From NCBI GenBank assembly GCA_004213555.1, contig SHAP01000010.1, positions 1 to 63,612 on the forward strand: DNA of 63,612 nucleotides, given 5' to 3'. The stretch's first letter is position 1; the number at the start of each line of letters is the position of its first letter. This document shows positions 17,450-26,225 of the stretch, piece after piece. The DNA comes from Phycisphaeraceae bacterium. GTDB taxonomy: Bacteria; Planctomycetota; Phycisphaerae; Phycisphaerales; SM1A02. The notes under the pieces are model-generated. The model was not told the DNA's origin and made no database searches. It worked only from the letters and a program-made list of their open reading frames with translations. Made by a program: the position numbers and the translations under genes.

Positions 17450-18577
17450 TCAAGCCTCGATCAGCTCCACGTTCGCCCGGGGGACGATCGCTTTTTCCCC
17501 ATTCCCGAAGTCCACTTCGAGAACCCGGGTTCGTGAACCCGAGTCGAGGACCGCCGGCTCGGCCGGCAATGACGACACAGTACCGATTCGACCGAACCAA
17601 GGGTCGCGAATCACCCGCAGAGGGCGACCGATGGCCAATTGCCCGGCTTCCCATTGGCTGTCGGCATCGTCAGCGGTGTCGTTGGCTTCTACGGGAATCA
17701 CGATTTCTGGCCGCATCACCCCGGCTCGAATCTGGGTGGCGCCATTGACACTGGCTTGGCGGCCCTCTCGTTCTTGCAAAATTCGGAAAGTGCGTTCGCT
17801 CATCGCAATTTCACCAAATCCTTCGGTAATCACCACGGTCAGGCCGATTCGCTCTGAGCCTGTGATGGCCACCCCGAGGTCATATCCGAGCATGGCCTTC
17901 AAGTCGGCGTCATCCACCCCGCCGGCAACAATGCCCGCCACACCGACTTCGATCGCACGCTGGACCGCGGCGTGCGAAACTCGAGCCCCGCCCACCACAA
18001 TGGCGCCTCGCATGGTGTCGGTGATGTGAGAAGGCTCCAGGGCTTCCTCGTGCGAGGACGTGGCCATGCAAATGGGACCGAAGGCTTCACCACCAATCCC
18101 AAAGATGCCTTGAATCAAAGCCACTTGGTTCTCGATGACCACCCCTTCGCCTTCGAGCACTTCCACGACTTTGCCGGGCAGGTAAGCCAACACTTCCACC
18201 GGCGTGGAGGGGCCCCGCAGAATCAACTGGCCGGTGGTATCCGAAATGCTCTCCACGACACCCGAGTGGTCGCTGAGCACTTTTGACTTCATCAAACCAA
18301 AAATACCTTTGGTCTCTGCGAGAACATCACCCTTGCTGATCTGCATGCCTTGTTCAACTTGCAGGAGCGATCTCACATCACCCGGAGGCACCGACAAGCG
18401 GTTGGCCATGTTGATGGGCATGATGTCACCAGGAAGTTCGGCTCGGGCGACCACGTCTTGGGCCCCAACGGTGGTGTTGGCTTGCACCATCACTTCGCCC
18501 CGCAAGGGAAGGACGCGGCGCTGCTTGAGCAACGTGTCCGTGGTGACTTTGAGTCCAGGGGTATACGCCTGTCCCAT
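17450..18577 (-). CDS. Barrel-sandwich (RnfC/RNAP beta'-like) protein of unknown function
   Basis: A 375-residue protein predicted soluble. Residues 1-150 look like a barrel-sandwich hybrid with YTPGLKVTTDTLLKQRRVLP and repeated short beta turns such as GKVVEVLEGEGVVIE. Residues 175-265 hold an alpha/beta segment, RGAIVVGGARVSHAAVQRA then GVAGIVAGGVDDADL. The C-terminal part has a KOW-like end, IVPRANVELIE. The start overlaps the GlmL-like ATPase stop by one base (TAATG), so the two proteins are made together. No enzyme motif is recognised. Likely a partner of the ATPase and the DUF6754 protein. Confidence 0.65.
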   Translation of the reverse strand: MGQAYTPGLKVTTDTLLKQRRVLPLRGEVMVQANTTVGAQDVVARAELPGDIMPINMANRLSVPPGDVRSLLQVEQGMQISKGDVLAETKGIFGLMKSKVLSDHSGVVESISDTTGQLILRGPSTPVEVLAYLPGKVVEVLEGEGVVIENQVALIQGIFGIGGEAFGPICMATSSHEEALEPSHITDTMRGAIVVGGARVSHAAVQRAIEVGVAGIVAGGVDDADLKAMLGYDLGVAITGSERIGLTVVITEGFGEIAMSERTFRILQEREGRQASVNGATQIRAGVMRPEIVIPVEANDTADDADSQWEAGQLAIGRPLRVIRDPWFGRIGTVSSLPAEPAVLDSGSRTRVLEVDFGNGEKAIVPRANVELIEA

Positions 18578-20406
18578 TACGCATCTCCTTCATCAATGAT
18601 GTTGAGTTCCCGGTACCAACCTTCGACCACATCTCGAGCTTCATCTCGAGACTCGGGCAACGCAATCGGTCGACCACGGGCATCCAAAATCAAACCCACG
18701 CTTCCGCCCGTCACTTCATGGGCCACGGGATTTCCTGGACCCGCACCAAGATCGATGCCCCGAGCTGGCTTCACGGTCACAGTGGCGGTCTCGCCGGGCG
18801 TCAATTCAACCAACTTCAATTGGCCTCCCAACAGATCACCTTCGGCGTTCTGGCTGCCTCGCATTTCCCAGCTGAACGCTGGCTTGCCCCACTTCACATC
18901 GCCGGCCGCCGCCACACAGGTGCCGAGCACCACCAAGCAGTCGCGGGTGAAGACCTGTTCTGAAGCTTGTGGGTGCACACTGGCCAGAACACCGAGGTGC
19001 GGCATCATGAAGATCGAGTCTTTGGCCAACGTGGTGAAGCCCTCAGGCTCAAACGCGTCCACCAGCATCAACGCGGTCTGAGACATTCGAGGAGCATGAG
19101 ACAGGACACCACCAGATGCCACCAACAGGTCAAGTTTCATGGCATCCACAATGGTGGTGCCGCTGGTCTTTTGGCTGAAGGTGTCACCAACGGTGCGTTG
19201 CTGTTGCACACCCTTCAAGGTGGTGGCGAACTCTTTGTGCTGCACGTAGGCCAGACGCAAAGCTTCACGAGCCACGGCTTGCTCAAACACGAGTGCTTCC
19301 CGGCTTTGCGGAATGGTGGTGGGTCGAATCATCTTGTTCTTGACCCGGTTGCGAAGCTCCCGCTCGTCCATGCCTTCCAAATGCACCCAACGCAGAACGT
19401 TGTCGAGCCCGGCCTCGGCGACCACGTTCGAGATGGAGTAGCTCATGCCCAAGTTGGCCGAAACGGTGCGGTTGAACACGCCGTCAAATACACTGAAGAC
19501 GTCGGTGGTGGCCCCGCCAATGTCGACCGCCAGAGCATTCTTTCCCTGACGTTCGGCGATGGTGGTCAAGATGTTCCCGACCGCACCTGGGGTCGGCATG
19601 ATTGGCGCACTGGTCCAGCCCATCAACTTGTCGTAGCCCGGAGCCTGAGCCATCACATGCTCCAAGAACATGTCATGGATGGCGTCTCGAGCAGGACCAA
19701 GATTCTCCTCTTCCAAAGTGGGGCGAAGGTTGTCCACGCATTGCAAGTCGATCGACTCATCGAAAGCATTGTCGACCGAACCGCGAGCATCCTTGTTGCC
19801 CGCAAAAATCACCGGCATCACAAATTTGCTTCCAAAGCGAGGCTGCGGACGAGCCGGAGCAATGCGTTCGGCAATTTCGGTGACTTTCTTTTCGTCACCA
19901 CCATCCGTTCCTCCGGAGAGAAGAATCATGTCCGGACGCAATTCTCGGATGCGTTGGATCTGCTCGTGTGGCTTCCGTCCGTCGTTGGCCGCGATGGTGT
20001 CCATCACGATGGCCCCCGCCCCCAAAGCGGCCCGCTTGGCACTCTCTGCGGTCATTTGTTTGACCACGCCACCCACCATCATTTGCAGACCCCCACCCGC
20101 GGAACTCGTGGAGATGTAAATGTCGCAGCCGACAGGATTGCCGTCGGCATCCGTACCTGCAGGCTGGATGATGCGGCCGTCTTCGTCCACCAGCTTTCGC
20201 CCGGCCACTTCACCAATTTCTGTGACCGCGTTGATCACGCCAATCGTGACATCGGCAAAAGGTTCTTCGACGGTGGTGGGTGCTTCACCCCGCTGGGTCT
20301 GACGGAAAGTGCCGTCTGGCTGGCGCTCGATGAACACACTCTTGGTGGTGGTCGAACCGCAGTCGGTGGCAAGAATCACGTTGATCGAGTTTGGATCGAT
20401 GGTCAT
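18577..20406 (-). CDS. MutL/GlmL-family ASKHA ATPase (glutamate mutase L-like)
   Basis: A 609-residue protein of the actin/Hsp70/sugar-kinase superfamily. ATDCGSTTTK near residues 13-22 is the phosphate-1 loop, and LAVDIGGATTD at 292-302 the phosphate-2 loop. SSAGGGLQMMVGGVV and LLSGGTDGG are further hallmarks of the MutL/GlmL family, encoded beside B12-dependent glutamate mutase in clostridia. No mutase subunit is present here. Instead the gene is overlapped by a small protein gene upstream (ATGA) and a barrel-sandwich gene downstream (TAATG), followed by membrane proteins. A nucleotide-dependent chaperone or switch role is inference from the fold and family; the mutase link is not supported by context. 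Confidence 0.85.
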   Translation of the reverse strand: MTIDPNSINVILATDCGSTTTKSVFIERQPDGTFRQTQRGEAPTTVEEPFADVTIGVINAVTEIGEVAGRKLVDEDGRIIQPAGTDADGNPVGCDIYISTSSAGGGLQMMVGGVVKQMTAESAKRAALGAGAIVMDTIAANDGRKPHEQIQRIRELRPDMILLSGGTDGGDEKKVTEIAERIAPARPQPRFGSKFVMPVIFAGNKDARGSVDNAFDESIDLQCVDNLRPTLEEENLGPARDAIHDMFLEHVMAQAPGYDKLMGWTSAPIMPTPGAVGNILTTIAERQGKNALAVDIGGATTDVFSVFDGVFNRTVSANLGMSYSISNVVAEAGLDNVLRWVHLEGMDERELRNRVKNKMIRPTTIPQSREALVFEQAVAREALRLAYVQHKEFATTLKGVQQQRTVGDTFSQKTSGTTIVDAMKLDLLVASGGVLSHAPRMSQTALMLVDAFEPEGFTTLAKDSIFMMPHLGVLASVHPQASEQVFTRDCLVVLGTCVAAAGDVKWGKPAFSWEMRGSQNAEGDLLGGQLKLVELTPGETATVTVKPARGIDLGAGPGNPVAHEVTGGSVGLILDARGRPIALPESRDEARDVVEGWYRELNIIDEGDA

Positions 20407-20753
20407 GCGTTGTTCTCTGGCTCGGCCCGCTGTTCAGCGTCAATCGCTTCGATGCGGGCGGTTATGAAATCAATGCTTCCGCGATGCTCCAAGAACGTCG
20501 CGAGATGGCGAACTTGTTCAGCGGTCATGGCACGCAGCACCGTGCCGAGCACCGGATCAGCAAAATGCAGTCCTTGGGCAACGGTCCAGTTCAATGGCTT
20601 GGATGACTCGAGCATCAAAAGGATCGGCGAGGTCATGCCGCGTCGAGTCACCCAACCTGCAAAGGCATCCACGGCCTCCACCTGTTCGGGAGTGGGTTCC
20701 GCTTTTTCACCATCCACGGCGAATGCATGACGGAGCTTGGTCACGAAGTTCAT
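20403..20753 (-). CDS. Small soluble protein of the GlmL-like train
   Basis: A 116-residue, probably helical cytoplasmic protein. The ATG at 20753 overlaps the stop of the upstream PH-like gene (ATGA), and its own stop overlaps the ATPase start (ATGA), which fixes this start against the longer open frame reaching 20915. Features include MTSPILLMLESSKPLNW near the middle, MTAEQVRHLATFLEHRG, and a C-terminal charged tail. No family is recognised. Sandwiched between coupled genes, it is probably a dedicated accessory subunit of the ATPase. Confidence 0.65.
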   Translation of the reverse strand: MNFVTKLRHAFAVDGEKAEPTPEQVEAVDAFAGWVTRRGMTSPILLMLESSKPLNWTVAQGLHFADPVLGTVLRAMTAEQVRHLATFLEHRGSIDFITARIEAIDAEQRAEPENNA

Positions 20754-21190
20754 GACCGAGGCTCCCAATAATTCGCCAAGATCGATGCCACCCGAGGGGT
20801 GGCAATGTCTTCGTAAACCGGCATGATGCGAGCCTTGGCAAAGCGGTGGGTCTTGGCCGGAACAACCATCCAAACGCCGGGACGATCTGAGACGATCCGT
20901 TCCACTGCATCCCAACGAATACTGCGCGGAGCGAAAGTCGCGTGGGTCGCGGTGAGTGCTTGGGGCGTGGCTTCAAACCGGGTGGGAAAGAAATAGCGGC
21001 CGTTGATCAAAACCGGTACCAACACCACCAATGGTGCGAGCCAAGGAGACTCTTCCCAAAGTGCGTACGCCGCCAACAGCAGCATCCCGAGAATCAAAAT
21101 GCCCAATGCAGGACGCTGTCGCAAAGGCCATCCCGCCCAGCGGGTGATCTCGTCTTTGGGGGTCGTCATGCTGGTGGAACCCGCGGTCAT
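20750..21190 (-). CDS. Small membrane protein with PH-like domain
   Basis: A 146-residue protein with two adjacent transmembrane segments (about 31-45 and 50-63), then a beta-rich cytoplasmic region of about 75 residues (FEATPQALTATHATF, IRWDAVERIVSDRPGVWMVV) that resembles bacterial PH-like domains. The ATG at 21190 is the first candidate; an ATG seven codons later (21169) is possible. It is the first gene of the tightly coupled run that leads into the GlmL-like ATPase, 35 bases after nadC. Function unknown. Confidence 0.65.
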   Translation of the reverse strand: MTAGSTSMTTPKDEITRWAGWPLRQRPALGILILGMLLLAAYALWEESPWLAPLVVLVPVLINGRYFFPTRFEATPQALTATHATFAPRSIRWDAVERIVSDRPGVWMVVPAKTHRFAKARIMPVYEDIATPRVASILANYWEPRS

Positions 21191-21225
21191 GAATCATGAA
21201 GGGTAGCGGATTCGCCGGACTCTCC

Positions 21226-22131
21226 CTAGAGATCGAAGCCCAGATCAAGGTTCTGAACCGAGTGGGTCAAGGCTCCGACACTGATGCGATCCACCCCTGC
21301 TTGGGCCACGGCTTGGATGGTGGCCTCCGAGATCCCCCCTGAGGCCTCCAATTCCACGCCGGGGCGTCGATCGTCACGCCGCTGAACCGCTTTGGCCATC
21401 ATTTCTGGCGGCATGTTGTCCAACAAAATGATGTCCACGACACCTGGCTCAAAAGACAACACCGTGTCGAGCTGGTCCAGGGTGTCCACTTCAACCTCAA
21501 CGAACCGAATCTGCCCCTTTGTCCGGGCCGCTCGGCAAGCGGCTTCCAGATCGGTTCCGAGCGAACGCATGGTCGCCAAGTGGTTGTCTTTGAAGAGAGC
21601 AGCATCAAACAACCCAAATCGATGCAAGCGTCCCCCACCGCAATGCACAGCGTACTTCTGCAGCCCACGCAAGCCGGGCAACGTCTTTCGCGTTTCACAA
21701 ATGGCGGCCCGGGTGCCGGCGACCAAGTCAACCAGCCGCCGCGTGGCGGTCGCGATGCCTGACAGGTGGCCCAACAGATTCAACATGGTCCGCTCCACCG
21801 TGAGCAACTCCGCATGCCGGCCCTCCAACGTGGCCACGACCGCGCCCGCATTGATCTTGTCGCCATCGACGGCGGCCAACTCCGCTTCAGCCTCCATGCC
21901 GAAACCTGCCAGAATCTCCTCCAGCAGGCTCAAACCGCAAATTACTCCAGGGACCCGAGCGTTAATTTGAACTTTGACCCGTTGCTTGGGGGGCACCGAA
22001 GCTTCAGATGTCACATCGCAGCCATCGCCCAGGTCTTCGGCACGAGCGACCTGGATCAAGGTTGACCGAACCGTGCGAGGGGCAAGCTGATCGAGCATTT
22101 TTTGATTTGAAATCGATGGCAATTCGTTCAC
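21226..22131 (-). CDS. nadC: Nicotinate-nucleotide pyrophosphorylase (carboxylating)
   Basis: A 301-residue quinolinate phosphoribosyltransferase, which converts quinolinate and PRPP to nicotinate mononucleotide with loss of CO2 in NAD synthesis. Recognisable motifs are ICETRKTLPGLRGLQKYAV and CGGGRLHRFGLFDAALFKDNH in the middle, EVEVDTLDQ and IILLDNM, and the C-terminal VELEASGGI then GVDRISVG. A GTG start at 22131 is used; an ATG at 22098 is an alternative and neither has a clear ribosome site. The divergent transporter gene starts within 40 bases. nadC may head the long downstream gene train, as only 35 bases and no terminator separate it. Confidence 0.95.
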   Translation of the reverse strand: MNELPSISNQKMLDQLAPRTVRSTLIQVARAEDLGDGCDVTSEASVPPKQRVKVQINARVPGVICGLSLLEEILAGFGMEAEAELAAVDGDKINAGAVVATLEGRHAELLTVERTMLNLLGHLSGIATATRRLVDLVAGTRAAICETRKTLPGLRGLQKYAVHCGGGRLHRFGLFDAALFKDNHLATMRSLGTDLEAACRAARTKGQIRFVEVEVDTLDQLDTVLSFEPGVVDIILLDNMPPEMMAKAVQRRDDRRPGVELEASGGISEATIQAVAQAGVDRISVGALTHSVQNLDLGFDL

Positions 22132-22164
22132 GCGTGCATGCTCCTGAACCTAGCATCGCAAATC

Positions 22165-23031
22165 ATGGCCAAGCCTGCACCATTGCACCCGATTGAAGCC
22201 TCCGCTCTGCATGCACGCCGTGAGCGCGTGTTCTTGGTGCTGGCTGGACTGTTTCTGGGTTCTCTTACCATGTTGAACATCCTGGGCATTTCACGCTTTG
22301 TGAAATTGTTCACTTTGGGGCCAGAAGAGGCCCCTTTGGTCTTTGCTGTCGCCGTGGGTGTGATTCCCTATCCGGTGACGTTCCTGTGTACGGACTTTAT
22401 CAGTGAGTTCTATGGCCGCGCACGCGCGAATGCTGTGGTTTGGATGGGTTTGGCACTCAATATTTTTGTGGTCGGGGTGCTTTGGATCGGTGGGTCGCTG
22501 CCCGGGTTTGAAGCCCTTGATGGTGATGGTGCCCTCGCCAAAGATGCCGCCGGGCGACTTCCACTTTTTTTTGAAGTGAGGGCCTTGGCATTTGGCGCTG
22601 TTGTGGCTTCCATGCTGGCATACCTGGCCGCCCAGTTGTGTGATGTGCACGTGTTCCATTTCTGGAAACGGGTGACGGGAGGCAAGCATCTCTGGCTCCG
22701 AAACAACGGTTCCACTCTGGTCAGTCAAGTGGTCGACACCGGAATGGTCATTTTGGTGACCTACTGGATTGGTGGACTGGCGGGTGTCATTGACGAATCA
22801 AGACCAGTATCCAGTCAGCTTTTGCTGCTGATGGCCACGGGCTACTTCTTCAAATTCACCTTCGCATTGATCGATACCATCCCCTTTTACTTGGGTTCCA
22901 GATGGCTCAAACGCTACTTGCGCTATGACCCCATCACCGAAAAGAATTTGACCGAGGACGAAGCATGTCAATCTTCAGCCGCATTCTCGAAGGATCCATC
23001 CCCTGCCACCGAGTCTACGAAGACGACCTGA
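22165..23031 (+). CDS. Queuosine precursor transporter (YhhQ/QueT-like)
   Basis: A 288-residue membrane protein with about six transmembrane segments. VFAVAVGVIPYPVTFLCTDFI, the FYGR motif and DVHVFHFWKRVTGGKHLWLR are typical of the VUT family of queuosine-precursor transporters (YhhQ). It would import preQ0, preQ1 or a related base for tRNA modification, and tgt is also present further along the window. The ATG at 22165 is preferred over 22138. The last 67 bases overlap the HIT-family gene in another frame, an unusually long coding overlap; the affected tail (about 22 residues) is non-membrane. Confidence 0.85.
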   Translation: MAKPAPLHPIEASALHARRERVFLVLAGLFLGSLTMLNILGISRFVKLFTLGPEEAPLVFAVAVGVIPYPVTFLCTDFISEFYGRARANAVVWMGLALNIFVVGVLWIGGSLPGFEALDGDGALAKDAAGRLPLFFEVRALAFGAVVASMLAYLAAQLCDVHVFHFWKRVTGGKHLWLRNNGSTLVSQVVDTGMVILVTYWIGGLAGVIDESRPVSSQLLLLMATGYFFKFTFALIDTIPFYLGSRWLKRYLRYDPITEKNLTEDEACQSSAAFSKDPSPATESTKTT

Positions 23032-23378
23032 CGCTGGCATTCTTGGACATCAACCCCTTGGCCCCGGGGCACACTTTGGTGATTCCCAAAGAATCCCAAG
23101 CGACCGTCATGGACTTAAGTGAAGAGTCGGCCGCAGGTATTGGCCGGGTGCTGCCCCGCATTACTCGCGCGGCGTGTGCCGCGGCCGGAGTGCGAGAGTG
23201 CAACATCATTCAAAACAATGGTGCTGGCGCGGGACAAGAAGTGATGCACGTGCATTTTCATGTCATTCCAAAGTCGTCTGAATTTGGCTTGCAAAAAAAA
23301 TGGACCCCGCGACCCCTTCAAGATGGAGAAGCGGAAAACATCTTGCGCATCATGCAGGCATCAATCGGGCAGGAATAA
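22965..23378 (+). CDS. HIT-family nucleotide hydrolase
   Basis: A 137-residue histidine-triad protein. The hallmark HVHFHVIP lies near residues 95-102, with N-terminal FSRILEGSIPCHRVYEDD and ALAPGHTLVIPKE-like segments conserved in Hint/HIT proteins. These cleave phosphoramidate or dinucleoside-polyphosphate substrates. The gene begins inside the end of the transporter gene (67-base overlap), and a hairpin terminator follows 20 bases after the stop. Substrate cannot be predicted. Confidence 0.93.
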   Translation: MSIFSRILEGSIPCHRVYEDDLTLAFLDINPLAPGHTLVIPKESQATVMDLSEESAAGIGRVLPRITRAACAAAGVRECNIIQNNGAGAGQEVMHVHFHVIPKSSEFGLQKKWTPRPLQDGEAENILRIMQASIGQE

Positions 23379-23397
23379 TCCCGCCAACGACAACAGA

Positions 23398-23423
23398 AAA
23401 GCGGCGTCCAAAGAGGCCGCTTT
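23398..23423. terminator. Bidirectional terminator between HIT gene and ppdK
   Basis: AAAGCGGC (23398-23405) pairs with GCCGCTTT (23416-23423) around a 10-base loop. T-rich stretches follow on both strands, and the hairpin lies between convergent genes. Confidence 0.75.
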
Positions 23424-23454
23424 CATGTTTTGGGTCAACAATCCCCCTGCTGGA

Positions 23455-26139
23455 TCAGCCCTGCTTTTCGGCAATCGCCGCCTGCCCTGCCGCCAGCCGA
23501 GCCACGGGGACACGGAAGGGAGAGCAAGACACGTAGTCCAAGCCCACGGCATGGCAGAAGAAGATCGATGGTGCATCACCACCGTGCTCTCCGCAGATCC
23601 CCAACTTGAGATCTCCACGAGTGGCGCGGCCCTTGACACAAGCGGTCTCGACCAATTGGCCGACCCCAGTGGTGTCGAGAGAAGCAAACGGGTCCACGGG
23701 CAAAACACCTTGATCCAAATAATCGGGCAAGAAGGTGCCGATGTCATCACGGCTGTAGCCGAAGGCCATTTGCGTGAGGTCGTTGGTACCAAAGGAGAAG
23801 AAGTCGGCACACTCCGCCACTTCATCGGCCGTGAGGGCGGCACGAGGAATCTCAATCATGGTGCCGATCAGGATGTCGAGCTTGCCAGAGAACTTCTTGG
23901 CCTTCTTGGTGGCCGCAATGACGCCTTCAGCCCGCTCGCGGAGCATGGCCAATTCTTTCTTGGTACCAACAAGCGGAATCATGATCTCAGGCTTGGCTTT
24001 GATCTTCTTCTTGGCACACGCAATGGCGGCTTCCACGATCGCTTGCACCTGCATCTCGAGGATTTCGGGGTACGTGATCGAAAGGCGGCAGCCACGGTGG
24101 CCGAGCATTGGGTTCATTTCGTGGAGCGAGTCCACTCGAGCCTTCAGCTTGGCGGGCGTCACCCCCATCTCTTTGGCAACCGCCTTCATGGCCGAAGCAT
24201 CGTGAGGGAGGAACTCGTGCAAAGGTGGGTCCAACAAACGCACGGTGACGGGGAGACCCTTCATGGCGGTGAAGATTCCGGTGAAGTCCTTGCGTTGGTG
24301 AGGAAGCAATTCCTTGAGGGCCTTGCGTCGATCGGTTTCGGATTCAGCCAAGATCATCTTTCGCATCGACATGATGCGATCGCCTTCAAAGAACATATGT
24401 TCGGTCCGGGTCAAACCGATGCCTTCGGCACCGAAATCTCGGGCACGCTTTGAGTCCGCTGGCGTGTCCGCGTTGGTTCGAACGCCGAGTCGGCGGTACG
24501 AGTCAGACCAGTCCAAAACCTTCTTGAAATCACCAGTGATGCCCTTGGGCTGTTCTGGCTTGAGAGTGCTTGCGAACACTTCACCAGTGTTGCCATCGAT
24601 GGAGAAGATGTCTTTGCGACCGTAGGTCTTCCCGTTCACCTTGACCTTGCCTTTGGCGGCGTCGATTTGAACGTCACCTGCACCGGCCACACAACACTTG
24701 CCCCACCCCCGGGCCACCACTGCGGCGTGTGACGTCATTCCTCCCGTGGAAGTCAAAATGCCGGCCGCCATGTGCATGCCATCGACATCTTCGGGACTGG
24801 TTTCTTTGCGGACCAAGAGGACTTTCTCGCCCTTTTGCGCTCGCTCCACGGCTTCGTCGGCGGTAAAGGCCAAGGCACCAACCGCGGCACCTGGTGAAGC
24901 AGGAAGACCTTTGGCCACACTGCTGTGCCCCTTCTTCGCAGCGCTGGGGAACGAAGGCAACAGTATTTGCGTGACGTGGTCTGGAGTGACCCTCATCACG
25001 GCCTCTTCTTTGGAAATCAAGCGCTCTTTGACCATGTCAGCCGCGATCTTGACGGCGGCCGCACCGGTTCGCTTGCCACTCCGCGTTTGCAGCATGTACA
25101 GCTTGCCGCGTTCGATGGTGAATTCAATGTCCTGCACATCGCGGTAATGCTTCTCCAGCTTGGTGCGAACTTTCAACAGTTCCTTGTGGGCTTTGGCATC
25201 CCATTTGGACATGTTCTTCACAGGCTCAGGGGTCCGAATGCCCGCCACCACATCTTCGCCTTGGGCGTTGATCAAGAATTCACCGTAGAACTCGTTCTTC
25301 CCGGTGGATGGGTCGCGGGTAAATGCAACCCCGGTGCCGGAGTCGTCGCCGGTGTTGCCGAACACCATGGTTTGCACGTTGACCGCGGTGCCATTGAGTC
25401 CGGTGATGCCTTCGATCCGGCGATAAGACAGAGCCTTGTCCCCGTTCCAGCTCTTGAAGACGGCTTCGATGGCGGCTTCCAGCTGCCCCATGGGGTTCTG
25501 GGGGAACGATTTACCAACATGCTTTCGGTAAACCTTTTTGTACAAGTCGCAAAGTTGTCGGAGACCTGCAGCATCAACTTCGGTGTCTTCCTTCACCTTC
25601 AACTTCTTCTTCAACCCCTCGAAGGCCTCTTCGAAGTGGTGGTGATCCACATCCATCACCACATCACCAAACATATTGATGAGACGCCGGTAGGCGTCAA
25701 AGGCAAAGCGTTCGCCTGCCGCTTCGGCCATGGCCGCAACGGATTCGTCGTTGAGTCCAAGATTGAGAACGGTGTCCATCATGCCAGGCATGGAGACGGC
25801 CGCGCCAGAGCGAACCGAAAGCAGCAATGGGTTGCGGCCATCACCAAACTTCTTGCCCGTTTCTTTTTCCAAGGTCTTGATGGCTCTGGCCACTTGATCC
25901 ATCAATCCGGAAGGCATCTTGGACCCGTGTTCGTAGTACGCGGCACAGGTATCGGTGGTGATGGTCATGCCTGGAGGGACCGGAAGGCCAATCGAAGTCA
26001 TGTCGGCCAGATTGGCACCTTTGCCACCCAGCAGAGTGCGTTGATCGGCCCGTCCATCGACTTTCGTGCTGCCGAAGTAGTACACCATGCGAGGGGCACG
26101 GCTGGAACGGGTGGAGGACTTTTTCTTCTTTGAGGCCAT
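23455..26139 (-). CDS. ppdK: Pyruvate, phosphate dikinase
   Basis: An 894-residue cytoplasmic enzyme interconverting pyruvate, ATP and phosphate with phosphoenolpyruvate, AMP and pyrophosphate. It has the full family layout: an N-terminal nucleotide-binding part (YYFGSTKVDG, LLGGKGANLADM), the central swivel domain with the phosphohistidine in GGMTSHAAVVARGWGKCCV near residue 475, and the C-terminal PEP/pyruvate domain with FGTNDLTQMAFGYSRDD and LGICGEHGGDAP near the end. Length is normal for the family. A lysine/serine-rich leader precedes the domain. The gene stands alone, divergent from pabB. Confidence 0.97.
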   Translation of the reverse strand: MASKKKKSSTRSSRAPRMVYYFGSTKVDGRADQRTLLGGKGANLADMTSIGLPVPPGMTITTDTCAAYYEHGSKMPSGLMDQVARAIKTLEKETGKKFGDGRNPLLLSVRSGAAVSMPGMMDTVLNLGLNDESVAAMAEAAGERFAFDAYRRLINMFGDVVMDVDHHHFEEAFEGLKKKLKVKEDTEVDAAGLRQLCDLYKKVYRKHVGKSFPQNPMGQLEAAIEAVFKSWNGDKALSYRRIEGITGLNGTAVNVQTMVFGNTGDDSGTGVAFTRDPSTGKNEFYGEFLINAQGEDVVAGIRTPEPVKNMSKWDAKAHKELLKVRTKLEKHYRDVQDIEFTIERGKLYMLQTRSGKRTGAAAVKIAADMVKERLISKEEAVMRVTPDHVTQILLPSFPSAAKKGHSSVAKGLPASPGAAVGALAFTADEAVERAQKGEKVLLVRKETSPEDVDGMHMAAGILTSTGGMTSHAAVVARGWGKCCVAGAGDVQIDAAKGKVKVNGKTYGRKDIFSIDGNTGEVFASTLKPEQPKGITGDFKKVLDWSDSYRRLGVRTNADTPADSKRARDFGAEGIGLTRTEHMFFEGDRIMSMRKMILAESETDRRKALKELLPHQRKDFTGIFTAMKGLPVTVRLLDPPLHEFLPHDASAMKAVAKEMGVTPAKLKARVDSLHEMNPMLGHRGCRLSITYPEILEMQVQAIVEAAIACAKKKIKAKPEIMIPLVGTKKELAMLRERAEGVIAATKKAKKFSGKLDILIGTMIEIPRAALTADEVAECADFFSFGTNDLTQMAFGYSRDDIGTFLPDYLDQGVLPVDPFASLDTTGVGQLVETACVKGRATRGDLKLGICGEHGGDAPSIFFCHAVGLDYVSCSPFRVPVARLAAGQAAIAEKQG

Positions 26140-26225
26140 GGGATCTCCTGAAACGGCGGACCAGAAAAACGCGTAACGCGCATGGTAGCGAACGAAGCGG
26201 TGTTCCTCACCTACGATGCAAAAGG

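Noticed and set aside
18577..20406. Reading the GlmL-like gene as part of a glutamate fermentation operon
   Set aside because: No MutS/MutE-like B12-binding or catalytic subunit, methylaspartase or cobalamin gene is present nearby.
18967..20730. A 587-residue open frame on the plus strand
   Set aside because: It is the antisense shadow of the GlmL-like ATPase: His/Arg/Gly-rich, with no motif or ribosome site.
24925..26133. A 402-residue open frame on the plus strand
   Set aside because: It is antisense to ppdK, whose conserved motifs span the region.
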